Shown here piece by piece: positions 1-7,800 of a stretch of 20,193 nt of DNA. Both the position numbers and the translations under genes were made by a program. The DNA comes from a virus: positions 1-20,193 of the IMG/VR virus record IMGVR_UViG_3300012920_000372, one strand, 5' to 3'. Positions within the stretch are counted from its first letter, which is position 1, and each line of letters opens with the position of its first letter. The notes under the pieces were generated by a model that did no database searches, was not told where the DNA came from, and worked only from the letters and a program-made list of their open reading frames with translations.

Positions 1-46
1 AACCAAAAAACGCCAACACAATCAATCACGCCCGGCCCACCCAGAG

Positions 47-74
47 GCGCACAAAGGGTCTTCTTTTTGTGCGC
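47..74. repeat. Perfect 9-bp inverted repeat (hairpin)
   Basis: Bases 47-55 (gcgcacaaa) are exactly complementary to 66-74, with a 10-base loop. No T-tract follows the stem on either strand, so this is not a standard factor-independent terminator. It lies downstream of the last plausible minus-strand gene, among otherwise gene-free bases 1-162. It could be an RNA-end or processing structure. Confidence 0.45.
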
Positions 75-162
75 TGCGGGACGCATTGAGTGTCCTTAGT
101 GCTGGTGCGTGCGCTAGGGGGGTATGGGGGGGCCGCCCCAATCACGCTAGAGCGTTACCACC

Positions 163-339
163 TCAGATTTTCTTACCAAAACAAAGAGCCTTTAGCTCCC
201 CAAGTATCCCCAGAGCTTTCTCATTGCCCTCAAGATGCACTTTAAGCTCCTCTAGGCGGTTTTTAATCAATGCTAAACGGCTTATGCGCTGTATGTGCCC
301 CCAGTGTTTAGAAACATCAATGATTCTCATGGCTTTCAT
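163..339 (-). CDS. Small hypothetical protein, 58 aa
   Basis: An open frame from ATG at 339 to TGA at 163 encodes 58 residues beginning MKAMRIIDVSKHW. I do not recognise the family. The middle (about residues 18-52) is rich in Leu, Lys, Glu and Ile with regular spacing and would form an amphipathic helix or short coiled coil; no signal peptide or metal-binding motif is visible. There is no clear Shine-Dalgarno sequence, but several firm genes here also lack one. It is on the same strand as all other genes and lies 20 bases after the hairpin at 359-392. A frame on the opposite strand over the same bases (86-358) has a less convincing composition. It is probably a real phage accessory gene, but it could be chance. 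Confidence 0.42.
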   Translation of the reverse strand: MKAMRIIDVSKHWGHIQRISRLALIKNRLEELKVHLEGNEKALGILGELKALCFGKKI

Positions 340-358
340 AGTTGTAAGTATATTGTAA

Positions 359-392
359 CTTCTCGCCCCCCGCGTTTAAGGGGGACGAGAAG
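359..392 (-). terminator. Strong hairpin, terminator-like but without a U-tract
   Basis: Bases 359-365 (cttctcg) pair with 386-392, and the C-run at 366-370 pairs with the G-run at 380-384. One A (385) is bulged and the loop is 371-379. In the minus direction the stem is followed by TTACAATAT rather than a run of T. It may act as a late terminator or an RNase III-type processing site between the packaging genes and the 58-aa gene. Confidence 0.4.
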
Positions 393-429
393 CTTGCGTT
401 ACACACAACACACAACACGCAACAAAACT

Positions 430-506
430 ATTTAGGTCTTTCTTGAGAGCAAGCCTTTAGGCACTCTCTTCGACGCCTTTGGCGGCACCTTACGGTTCGC
501 CTAAAT
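430..506 (-). other. Possible structured RNA, 77 bases, closed by a 7-bp stem
   Basis: The ends 430-436 (atttagg) and 500-506 (cctaaat) are exactly complementary. In the minus direction the interior can form three hairpins: ACC-GTAA-GGT with a GNRA-type loop, CGCC-AAA-GGCG, and a GAGAG/CTCTC stem capped by GCC-TAAA-GGC. The size and closing stem recall a tRNA, but there is no T-loop sequence, D-arm or sensible anticodon arm on either strand, so I do not call a tRNA. The same bases can be read as a 29-codon frame (428-517, starting MKRRFRRTVRCRQRRRR), which lacks a ribosome binding site. Either reading is tentative. Confidence 0.3.
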
Positions 507-653
507 CTTCTTTTCATATTTTTTATGATTGACAAGGGGCACTCAGAGCTACACTATGTGTGTCCTGTAGGTGCCTTTAAAAGTGAAATAACCACTTAGA
601 ACCCACATTCAACATCCATTAAAGGTGTGTTATTATTCTTAACCGTAAGACAG

Positions 654-672
654 CTCTAAGTGTATCTTAGAG
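654..672. repeat. 7-bp inverted repeat
   Basis: The bases ctctaag (654-660) and cttagag (666-672) are perfect inverted copies around a 5-base loop. The site lies 30 bases beyond the stop of the metallopeptidase-like gene. No T-run follows on the minus strand, so a role in termination is uncertain. Confidence 0.35.
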
Positions 673-701
673 ATACCCTAAGCGTCCATATATCCCGTCT
701 C

Positions 702-1013
702 TCAAAGCCTCCAGACCCTTATGATGGCTGGTGCAGCTAAGCTCTCCACTGCTGTTACGACCTGTTCCTCTATCTTTTCGGACAGGACTCTGCTTGTGTT
801 GAACGAGATACCAGCTAGGTCAAGGGCACAGTGGATCACTTCGTGCACCAGACAAGAGCGAAACAACTGGCGGTCCCTTAGAACGCTTCTGTGTAGGTTT
901 ATGCAGCGCATCTCGGGGTCATACTCAGCCAACCTTCCGGGCATCTCGTCCTTTACGTGCACCGGGATGCGCTGTCCGGCTACGTTAATAAACTTAGGTG
1001 GTTCGATATTCAT
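702..1013 (-). CDS. HExxH metallopeptidase-like protein, 103 aa
   Basis: This small protein has a zinc-peptidase signature, HEVIH at residues 57-61. A helix with glutamates at about 80-83 (EKIEE) could supply the third zinc ligand, as in minimal gluzincins of the ImmA/IrrE and SprT type. A short N-terminal beta region (residues 8-42) precedes the helix, as expected for that fold. The substrate is unknown. I chose ATG at 1013 over an in-frame TTG at 1025; ATG leaves a 2-base gap after the terminase stop (ATGTAACAATG). From memory, similar small HExxH proteins follow the terminase in some marine podoviruses. It might process a virion protein, act on a host regulator, or be a structural remnant. 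The motif is seen directly; the activity is inferred. Confidence 0.72.
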   Translation of the reverse strand: MNIEPPKFINVAGQRIPVHVKDEMPGRLAEYDPEMRCINLHRSVLRDRQLFRSCLVHEVIHCALDLAGISFNTSRVLSEKIEEQVVTAVESLAAPAIIRVWRL

Positions 1014-1015
1014 TG

Positions 1016-2677
1016 TTACATCCAAGTAGCCTTAGACCCCTTGGCTCCCATATAGGTTTCCGCAAAGCGCTGTAGCTCAGCGTCTATTCTGTCTTTCTTG
1101 CGCTCCCTGATGCGCTTGTCGGCGTCCTGAGCCATCTGTTCGGTCCAGTAGGCCACGGCCATGCTCAGGGCATCTAGGCGGTCATCGTGGGTTATTGCCC
1201 CTCTTTGCATCGTTATCCGGGACATCTGGTAGACCAACTGGTATTTAAGCTGGGACTCTAGCGAGTATTTCTGTGCGCTTTCATAGTCATGTTGTATGAC
1301 TTTCGGGTCAACTACCAGCCGGTGTTGGTTCATCACAGGCTCTAGGGTGTCGATTATTCGTCTTTCTTTTTGGGTGTTGTGCCTGACTTCCTCGATGGTG
1401 CACGGGTGAATCTTAGTGAGCACTGGTTTGAACAACTCGACAAACATACCGTCTCCGAAGTTACTCTCGACCACTATGGCATTCACCTTGTTCTTTTTGG
1501 CCTTCATGGTAAGCGCCTTGAGGACCTCATCGCTGTATCCCCCTTGGATTCCTCCGGCATCAACAACATACAGATAACCATTCAGCATCTTGATGATGGC
1601 GTATCCGGTCTCGTCCTTACCGCGCCCAGAAGGGTCAATAGACATCACACAGCCGGTATACGGGATATATTCCCCTATGGTTTCCATGGGGCGATAGAAA
1701 CGGTCCCCAGATAGCCCCACATTGGGCACAGACGAGTCCCACTCCAGTTTAGGGTCCCGAGCCCACACAAGCTTCTCTGGGGCCACCTCGGGGTCCACAG
1801 ACATCACTATGAGGTCGCTGGTCTTCAGAGGGAACCTGTCGATGTCACTAAGGCGGGTATCCAGCATAAACTGCATGGAGAACCCGGTGCGTCCGTAGGA
1901 AGCCTCTCGCTCCGCTAGGTCAATGTCAGAGAACCTCAAAGGCTCTGTAGATGCCCCCTCGGCCTCGTCATCGACGCATATGTGGCTCACAGCCCCGTCA
2001 TAGTTAGCGTCATTGGTCTTCTGGGTAATGTATTTAGCGGGCCATATGCGCTTCCGGTATCCCCTTTCGGTGAGCTTATTGTAGATGGTGTCCTCGCACT
2101 GTGGTGTTCCAAGGAACAATATCTTGGACGTAGCGTCTGGCTTAATGATGGCGTCGAACTCCTTGACCTGCTCGCCAAGCTTATCGCGCATCCCTTGGGT
2201 GGCGCTATTGCCCACCACCTCGATGTCATCAGCAACGATGATGTCTGCCCGGGAACCCGTCAGTTGCGATGTGACTCCCAAGGATTTGACGGAGGGGGCA
2301 TGGGAGGCTGGCGCGGGTCCGACATCAAAGCTGATTTTAGAGAATCGTTGCTTATCAGATGGTCGCAGATGAGCGAGAAGAGGTAACTCATGGATGAGTC
2401 TAAGTGTAAAAGTGCTGAAATCGTCTGCTCTTGTTTTTGACGCAGAGACGACAAGGATATTTCGTCGTGGGTCGAGGAGGAGCTGGTGGACAACGAATGC
2501 AGAGCAAATCCAACTTTTACCGACTCCCCTAAAGCCTTCGATAATAGCTCGTCTATCTCCTCTTTGCATATAATCAGCGATTTCATATTGAATAGGGGTG
2601 GGGTCAGGGAGGTTCAGCTCCTTCCATACAATGTATAGAAAGTTACGGAAGTCTTTAAGCTTTTCAGGAACCTCCAT
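1016..2677 (-). CDS. terL: Terminase large subunit (T7 gp19-like)
   Basis: This is the motor and nuclease that packages concatemeric DNA into proheads, 553 aa and close in length to T7 gp19 (586 aa). The ATPase domain has a Walker A motif, GFRGVGKS (residues 48-55), a Walker B strand, IIVADDIE (146-153), and a likely coupling motif at LGTPQ (189-193). The RNase H-like nuclease domain starts at CVMSIDPSGRGKDETG, where D348 is the likely first metal ligand. VVESNFGDG (about 402-410) and DDRLDAL near residue 505 supply further acidic residues. It starts at an ATG 4 bases after the HNH-like gene and is followed by the metallopeptidase-like gene. It works with the small terminase and with a portal not in this window. 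The identification is secure. Confidence 0.97.
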   Translation of the reverse strand: MEVPEKLKDFRNFLYIVWKELNLPDPTPIQYEIADYMQRGDRRAIIEGFRGVGKSWICSAFVVHQLLLDPRRNILVVSASKTRADDFSTFTLRLIHELPLLAHLRPSDKQRFSKISFDVGPAPASHAPSVKSLGVTSQLTGSRADIIVADDIEVVGNSATQGMRDKLGEQVKEFDAIIKPDATSKILFLGTPQCEDTIYNKLTERGYRKRIWPAKYITQKTNDANYDGAVSHICVDDEAEGASTEPLRFSDIDLAEREASYGRTGFSMQFMLDTRLSDIDRFPLKTSDLIVMSVDPEVAPEKLVWARDPKLEWDSSVPNVGLSGDRFYRPMETIGEYIPYTGCVMSIDPSGRGKDETGYAIIKMLNGYLYVVDAGGIQGGYSDEVLKALTMKAKKNKVNAIVVESNFGDGMFVELFKPVLTKIHPCTIEEVRHNTQKERRIIDTLEPVMNQHRLVVDPKVIQHDYESAQKYSLESQLKYQLVYQMSRITMQRGAITHDDRLDALSMAVAYWTEQMAQDADKRIRERKKDRIDAELQRFAETYMGAKGSKATWM

Positions 2678-2681
2678 GAGA

Positions 2682-2906
2682 TTACTTGTTGTTCGACCTG
2701 TTCGTCTTCTTGCTCTGGATTCTTAGGTTAGAGCGAGAGTTGTTCTTTGGGTTTCGGTCAGCATGGTGCACATCTTTGCCGTCACCCTTCTTCGCCCTTC
2801 CAGCCTTAATCATCATCGCCCGGGCCTTGTTGCGCCCCGCTCGGCGTTTCTTCTGCTTAGACTTTTTGTGATATGAGTCGTATTCTTTTCTGTAATTCCT
2901 AGCCAT
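2682..2906 (-). CDS. Small HNH-like protein beside the terminase, 74 aa
   Basis: A basic N-terminal half (starting MARNYRKEYDSYHKK) is followed by a compact HNH-type segment, DVHHADRNPKNN then SNLRI. This has the pattern H-H-x-D-x-N-P-x-N-N-x(3)-N-L, typical of beta-beta-alpha metal nucleases, at about residues 45-63. There are no zinc-binding cysteine pairs, so it would be a minimal HNH domain. Its ATG at 2906 overlaps the small terminase stop by 8 bases (ATGGCTAG), which decides this start over a longer frame beginning at 2984. HNH proteins next to terminases in HK97-like phages assist DNA cutting during packaging; the position suggests a similar role here, but that is inference. It could also be a stand-alone homing-type nuclease or a DNA-binding derivative. 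Confidence 0.72.
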   Translation of the reverse strand: MARNYRKEYDSYHKKSKQKKRRAGRNKARAMMIKAGRAKKGDGKDVHHADRNPKNNSRSNLRIQSKKTNRSNNK

Positions 2907-3123
2907 GAGCTGCTTCGTCAAACGGTAAGATTTTAACAAGGTTGTCCATAGGGTTATCCTTGGACAGACCTGCGTGGATGCCATTGTCCTTCAAGAGCTG
3001 CCTAGCGGCATTTAGGTCGCTTGGTGCAGCTTCTCCTGACTCAATACGAGTAATGAACTCGTTAATGAGTAGGGCCTGAAGGCTTTTGAGTTGTTCTTCT
3101 TGGTTGTCTACTTGTCCTTCCAT
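2899..3123 (-). CDS. terS: Terminase small subunit (T7 gp18-like), 74 aa
   Basis: This is a small acidic helical protein, MEGQVDNQEEQLKSLQALL followed by INEFITRIESGEAAPSDLNAARQLLKDNGI. That helix-turn-helix composition is typical of T7-type DNA maturase A, which recognises phage DNA and regulates the large subunit. T7 gp18 is 89 aa. An in-frame GTG at 3153 would add 10 residues, but the ATG at 3123 gives a product matching the family start. AAGGA lies immediately before this ATG, too close for ideal use. The start lies inside the 3' end of the holin-like gene and the stop overlaps the HNH-like gene, so translation is probably coupled. The call rests on position between a 17.5-like holin and terL plus sequence character. 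Confidence 0.85.
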   Translation of the reverse strand: MEGQVDNQEEQLKSLQALLINEFITRIESGEAAPSDLNAARQLLKDNGIHAGLSKDNPMDNLVKILPFDEAAHG

Positions 3124-3263
3124 TCCTTGATTGTTTTTAAAATTAAGTAGCACAGCGTGGTCACCCCCACTGCGATACCTACCATCGAGTTAATATCCGA
3201 AAGCGTAAAGGTGCCTAGCATACCTACTATACCAACCGCAGCAGGAACATGGGTAGAGTCCAT
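3108..3263 (-). CDS. Small holin-like membrane protein (T7 gp17.5-like), 51 aa
   Basis: ATG at 3263 opens a 51-codon frame ending at TAG 3108-3110. The protein has two hydrophobic stretches, about residues 7-20 (VPAAVGIVGMLGTF) and 27-43 (MVGIAVGVTTLCYLILK), and ends in a charged tail, KTIKEWKDK. This is the layout of the T7 gp17.5 holin, which also ends with a membrane helix followed by a short Lys/Trp-rich tail. Position agrees: between tail fibre and small terminase, as in T7. The ATG shares one base with the fibre stop (TAATG), and the 3' end overlaps the small terminase start by 16 bases. It would permeabilise the inner membrane to trigger lysis. The T7-type assignment is inference from layout and synteny. 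Confidence 0.8.
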   Translation of the reverse strand: MDSTHVPAAVGIVGMLGTFTLSDINSMVGIAVGVTTLCYLILKTIKEWKDK

Positions 3264-4846
3264 TATTTCACAGAAGTAATAGTTAAAATAGGAGTTCTAA
3301 GCTGAGAGTCCAACGTGGCTTCGTCAGTGTGGTGCGGAACAGCGTGGAGCCTAGTGTCCGAAAGGTGGTCACTAGGAACCCAAGAATACACATAAGCGTC
3401 TGAGCCGGGGTTGTAGCTTGTCTGGTTTGCTCCGCTTAACGGCACAGTAAAAGCATTAGGGTAAGTAAACGTAGCTTGCTTGTAACCAGTAGGGTCAGTT
3501 GTAGCGTTTGCCCACGTTCCGTGAAGCTTGATGATTTCTTTACGTCCGGGGTCTAGGTCAATCCAATTAGAAGCAGTAACAACCGACAACACATTAGAAC
3601 TAAGAACCGCGCTTGTGACTCCGACTTTTCTTCGAGCCAAGGTAGGCAAAGCGTCAGCTTCTTGCTTACACTGTAAATAAAGTTTTCTTTCTCCGTTCCA
3701 AGTGTCTGCGCCCGCAGTTGCCGTGGAGCCAAACACACCCATACCTAAATCAGAATAACCAGAGCCTATACTTGCGTCATACCTACCAAATACCCACTTA
3801 AAATGAATAAGGGTTCCGTTAAACTCAGGACCGCCTATGGTAAACCTAGCGTGGTCTACTTCCGTTGCAGAAGAAGAACCTTCGTCAGATGCCATTAAAC
3901 GGAAATAAGTTAAAGCTTGTGAGGTTGCATCTTTTGATATCGTAAAACTAAACTCGTATTCTACGCGAGTAGCTTCTGAATGGGGAATAAAAGTAGCTAA
4001 TGAGCCGCTTACATCTGCCCAGCTAGTGCTTACGTTCTGCACAGCAGACACGTTAGGCATAACAAATGTGCTATTAGGAGCGTCAGGCGTTCTAGTAACG
4101 GTAGTCCCGTCACAAGGCCCGGTTATCTTTTCCAATACGTTTGACGTTTTCAGGGATGAATAACCAGTTCCCCCGCGAATTACTGGAACTGTTCCTGTCC
4201 ATCCGTAGTTTGCGTCAGTAGCTGACAGGTTTCTATTAGCAGCCGGAAGAATAATGGTGGACCCTTCGGTCTTGAAGTCCATTGTGTTTGCCGTCTTAGC
4301 GGTGGTCACTGAGTCGTCAGCAATCTCTGATGTTCCAACGGCATTTGCTTGTATTTCGTCGGACCTCACCGCATCTGTAACAATGTGGTTATGGTCAACG
4401 CTGTTGTCGCCTAGAGCAGCTCCGCTTCCGCCTAGAGTAGACGCATTTTCTGACACCTCTTGAGCGCAGAACAGCCCTTGCTTATAAGCGTTATCTAGGT
4501 CTGCTTCCGCAATGCGTGAGCCTCCTTGAAAATCTACAATAGGGTTAAGAGTAGACGCTCTGTAAATACGCAACAAAGACCCATCAACTGCGTTGGTTGG
4601 ACTTGCGGACGGCGCTGCGGCTAGTTTTATTTTCTTATTAGTCGCGTCTATGCCGTTGGAATCAAAGTCTCCCGTAGCCCCACTATTAGTAAGCACTGAA
4701 GTCCAAGTCGTTCCGCTGTTATTCGATACAATAGCTTTGATGTCTCCCGTGTTGATAAAATCGAACGTGAAAGAAAACTCAGTATTGTCCTTGTCTGTCG
4801 CCCCTCCTACATTGTCGAGGGTTATTTCTGTATAGGATAATGCCAT
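3263..4846 (-). CDS. Tail fibre protein with T7 gp17-type N-terminus, 527 aa
   Basis: Residues 1 to about 145 carry the T7-type fibre attachment domain: MALSYTEITLDN, the FSFTFDF region, LRIYRAST and DFQGGSRIAEADLDNAYKQ. This part binds the tail. Residues about 155-195 hold degenerate repeats of the form D-A/S-V...I...(A/D)DSVT.AK, common in trimeric fibre shafts. The remainder (about 215-527) is Ser/Thr/Gly-rich beta-type sequence without a family I recognise; it presumably forms the receptor-binding tip and was probably exchanged between phages. T7 gp17 is 553 aa. The start ATG is 12 bases after the gp16-like stop, and the stop is fused to the holin start as TAATG. No tail-spike enzyme motif is visible. 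Confidence 0.92.
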   Translation of the reverse strand: MALSYTEITLDNVGGATDKDNTEFSFTFDFINTGDIKAIVSNNSGTTWTSVLTNSGATGDFDSNGIDATNKKIKLAAAPSASPTNAVDGSLLRIYRASTLNPIVDFQGGSRIAEADLDNAYKQGLFCAQEVSENASTLGGSGAALGDNSVDHNHIVTDAVRSDEIQANAVGTSEIADDSVTTAKTANTMDFKTEGSTIILPAANRNLSATDANYGWTGTVPVIRGGTGYSSLKTSNVLEKITGPCDGTTVTRTPDAPNSTFVMPNVSAVQNVSTSWADVSGSLATFIPHSEATRVEYEFSFTISKDATSQALTYFRLMASDEGSSSATEVDHARFTIGGPEFNGTLIHFKWVFGRYDASIGSGYSDLGMGVFGSTATAGADTWNGERKLYLQCKQEADALPTLARRKVGVTSAVLSSNVLSVVTASNWIDLDPGRKEIIKLHGTWANATTDPTGYKQATFTYPNAFTVPLSGANQTSYNPGSDAYVYSWVPSDHLSDTRLHAVPHHTDEATLDSQLRTPILTITSVK

Positions 4847-4858
4847 ATCTATGAGTGG

Positions 4859-7800
4859 TTATTTTCTGTTGATACTTTCGTAATAGTGAGCGCGGAGCTT
4901 AGGATACTCTTCAAGAACCTTGTTTTTTGCGTCAGCGCTATAGAACGCAAGAATTTTACCAATAGCCATGCTTCTTGGATGCTGTTTACCAATAGTCATG
5001 TCTGTAGCTGGAGGTAACTGCTGGTAATCGTTAGATTGAATTAGCGCTCTTAAAGACTGCCTTAGAGTGCGCCCTCCAAGAACGCGTGTAGACATTAGCT
5101 CTTGATGCCTGTCGTAAGCCGTCTGACCTGCGGGTTCATTGCGATACATTGTTGAGTCTATCGTTCCCGCTGCCCATGTGTGGCTTCTCTGGTTAAACCC
5201 TCTGCCTAGAGCTAAAATTTCTTGGTCAACAATATCAAACGAATGAGGAACTTGCTGCCCTGCTCCAACAAAAGACGGAAGGAATGGGCCTTGCTTGCGC
5301 ACTTTTTCTCCAAGCCAGTTTCTTTTAGGCATCAATGAAGCGCTACTCCAGATTGTCTCTGGAACGTCCGGTCTCATGTAAGCCGGTATCCTCTTCATTA
5401 CGTGGTCAAGAATCTTTCTTGCTTCGTAAATTTGAGGTTCTTCTTCAACAAGGTTTTCTGTCCACGTAAGACCAGTGGGAACCATTCCACCAAGAATGCT
5501 TCCAGCCATCTTGTCAGCCTGAGTCGGGTCTTTAAACAGCTCCATAACATTGTAGAGTCCTTCAACATAAGACCCGTTTGTAATGTTGTTATAGAAGGTT
5601 AGCGACAGTATCGCATACACCTTTTGAATCCCTTTCATAGCCGCCGCCTTCTCGTTCGTATCAGCGAATAGCTCCTGCCCTTCGTTTCTAAACGCGGCGT
5701 CGGTCATGTGCACTGTGTCCGCAAATATACCAAGTATAGTGGCAAATGGGTCCATCTTTTGATAACTAACCCATTTAGCGTCTTCTCCGCTACCAACTAA
5801 AATAGAATAAGGCTTTTTACCTACAGCTTCCCAAGCTCGCTTTGCTGACAATCCTTTCGGGGGAGAGCCTGTGACTCTGTCTTTTACAAGCTCCACTGTA
5901 TAAGCAACCGAAGCAGTCATCAGAGCGGAAGTTGTAAGCCGACCAATGTTCTCAGCGGTTTTCACAGCGTCTCCTTGAATCTTCAAGTCTCGGTGCTCTT
6001 TTACCATCGCTTCAGTAAATGGAGTATCTGCGTAAAGGCGCTGAAGCTCTTTCTGCCACCCTTTGCCGCCCTCCTTATTAGCCTCCATTCTTTTTAGAGC
6101 CTCTTTGTTTATTCTATTTTCATAGGCAGCTTTAGACTCATTTTTTCTGTGGCGTTGCTTGAGATACTGGTGAGCTTGTTCGTGCTCCATAACAAACTCT
6201 TCAAAATCTTCGTATGACTGAATATACTCGTCCGGTATCGGCTTCACGCCTTTAACTTTGGGATTTTGCCAAGCTTTTCTCTCATACATTTCACGGATTC
6301 TATTTTTGTCTATGTGTATAGTTCCTGTTGGTCCTTCGGTAGACCTAAAGAATGCCGCTGCTTTTGATTCAGGAATTACCTCTTCAATAATCTTTGGCTC
6401 GTTGTATGGAGAGTTTTCATACTTACTTATCGCTTCGTTTGGAGCGCCTACTCCGGGGGCCTTTCCTTCTGCTACAGCCGCATATCTCTTAGTTGTTTCT
6501 ACGGCATACTCTCCGCTTAGAAACGGGTTCAAAGAGCTGCGATAACCTTTGTCAGTTTGGAACTGATGAAAACTCTCGTTAAACTCTCTAGCTTTACTGT
6601 GGTGGACCCTTCCTAATCCCGGTAAAGGAAGAACACGACTCAACGCAAAAGTAAGAATATTCGTAGGAGTTCTAACAAACGGAATAGCAAATGCTAACCA
6701 CGGAGAAGCCATGGCCTGAGTAGACACCCAGCGAGCAAAGGCGTTTTCTGGAGTGTTTGTAAAAGTGTTTATCAAAGACCAGTCTGTTGCCCGGTCAACC
6801 AGCATATCTCTTTGGTATGTAGTCTTGTAAATAGTGCCGTCCTGAAGACGCATATTGTTATTGTAAAAGTTTTCGTTCATGTATTCGTCGATGAACGCTG
6901 TCCTCTTACCAAACCTAAGTCCTTCATCATCAGCCTTTGCAGAAGCTTCTTTGTAGACGTTCGCCTCATTCATAAAGCGACCTTCCTTAGTCACATAGTT
7001 CTCAAAGTTATCTCTAACGTAAGCAGCAATTTCTGTGGGGTTTTTTATGCCTCTACGATGTGCCTCCATCGCTAGGTCGCTCTTAACATACGAACGATAA
7101 TTCCACTGCTTAAACAACTCATCACCCGCCATCAATACCCTTGAAGGTCCTGACACAAGATTACCCAGCCAGTTACCGGCTGTAGTTAAAGGATTCTTTG
7201 AGTCTGCGTCTCCAAAAACCCACCCACTTTTAAGGTCTTCAAATCGGTTATCCGAATAAGCAACAAACCCAGCTACGCTTCTTGGCTCTCCAGCTTTTAA
7301 GCTAATAGCCGCATACTTCCACGCGTCTAGGAAGGACTCCATATCAAACGTAGCCTTAATACGGGCTTTAAGCAGGTCTGCGTTACCAGTCATGCCGTAT
7401 TGACCCATAGCTCCCGCCATCATCTCAAAGTCTCGGAATGCTTTCATCAACGCACTACCAACCATATTAACACCCCAAGTAACGGGGCTACTCAGAAGAG
7501 AGTTAAGGTAGTAACCCATTGTCCTAGCAAACCCGTTTCGAGAGTCTGCACCAAGCTTGCTTAAGGCCGCGCCAATGTCGCCGGAGTTTTTCGCTTGTTC
7601 CAGCTCTCTAAGAAACTTTGATTCGCTTCGAGACCCTCTAATGCCTTTGCGGTAAAGGGATTCTCTTAGTTCTTGAACGGTGCTTTTTTTCGCGTTTGGG
7701 TCAGCGTCTTTCTTAAGAGCAAACCCTAAATCGCGCGATTTATACTTCATCCCTCCGCTGCCTGTCCCTTCGTAAATAAACCTACGTTGAAGCATTCCCA

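Larger units (their letters stand above)
340..701. other. Gene-poor stretch with several RNA-like hairpins
   Basis: This 362-base stretch lies between the metallopeptidase-like gene and the 58-aa gene. It holds the hairpin at 359-392, AC-rich short repeats at about 401-426, the multi-arm foldable region at 430-506, a small hairpin at 581-597 (aagtg/cactt, 7-base loop) and the inverted repeat at 654-672. The only minus-strand frame of note is a 29-codon arginine-rich one at 428-517. It is best read as the 3' untranslated or intergenic region following the late gene cluster. Confidence 0.55.

Noticed and set aside
86-358. 90-codon plus-strand open frame at the left end
   Set aside because: It is antisense to the better 58-aa minus-strand frame, is Ser/Pro/Arg-rich without pattern, does not begin with ATG, and would be the only plus-strand gene.
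430-506. tRNA gene
   Set aside because: Length and a 7-bp end stem fit, but neither strand has a TTCRANY loop, a D-arm or a 5-bp anticodon arm in the right place.
529-555. Plus-strand promoter-like TTGACA with TACACT downstream
   Set aside because: The spacing is only 15 bases and no plus-strand gene follows; only minus-strand genes lie beyond. Could at most drive an antisense RNA, with no other support.
1370-2386. Plus-strand open frames across the large terminase gene
   Set aside because: They lie wholly antisense to a confident terL and show no protein-like pattern.
4835-4858. T7 RNA polymerase-like promoter before the tail fibre (ACCACTCATAGATATGG)
   Set aside because: It shares ACTCA and a TATGG with the T7 consensus at the phi17 position, but the spacing between these blocks is three bases too long and no second copy was found.
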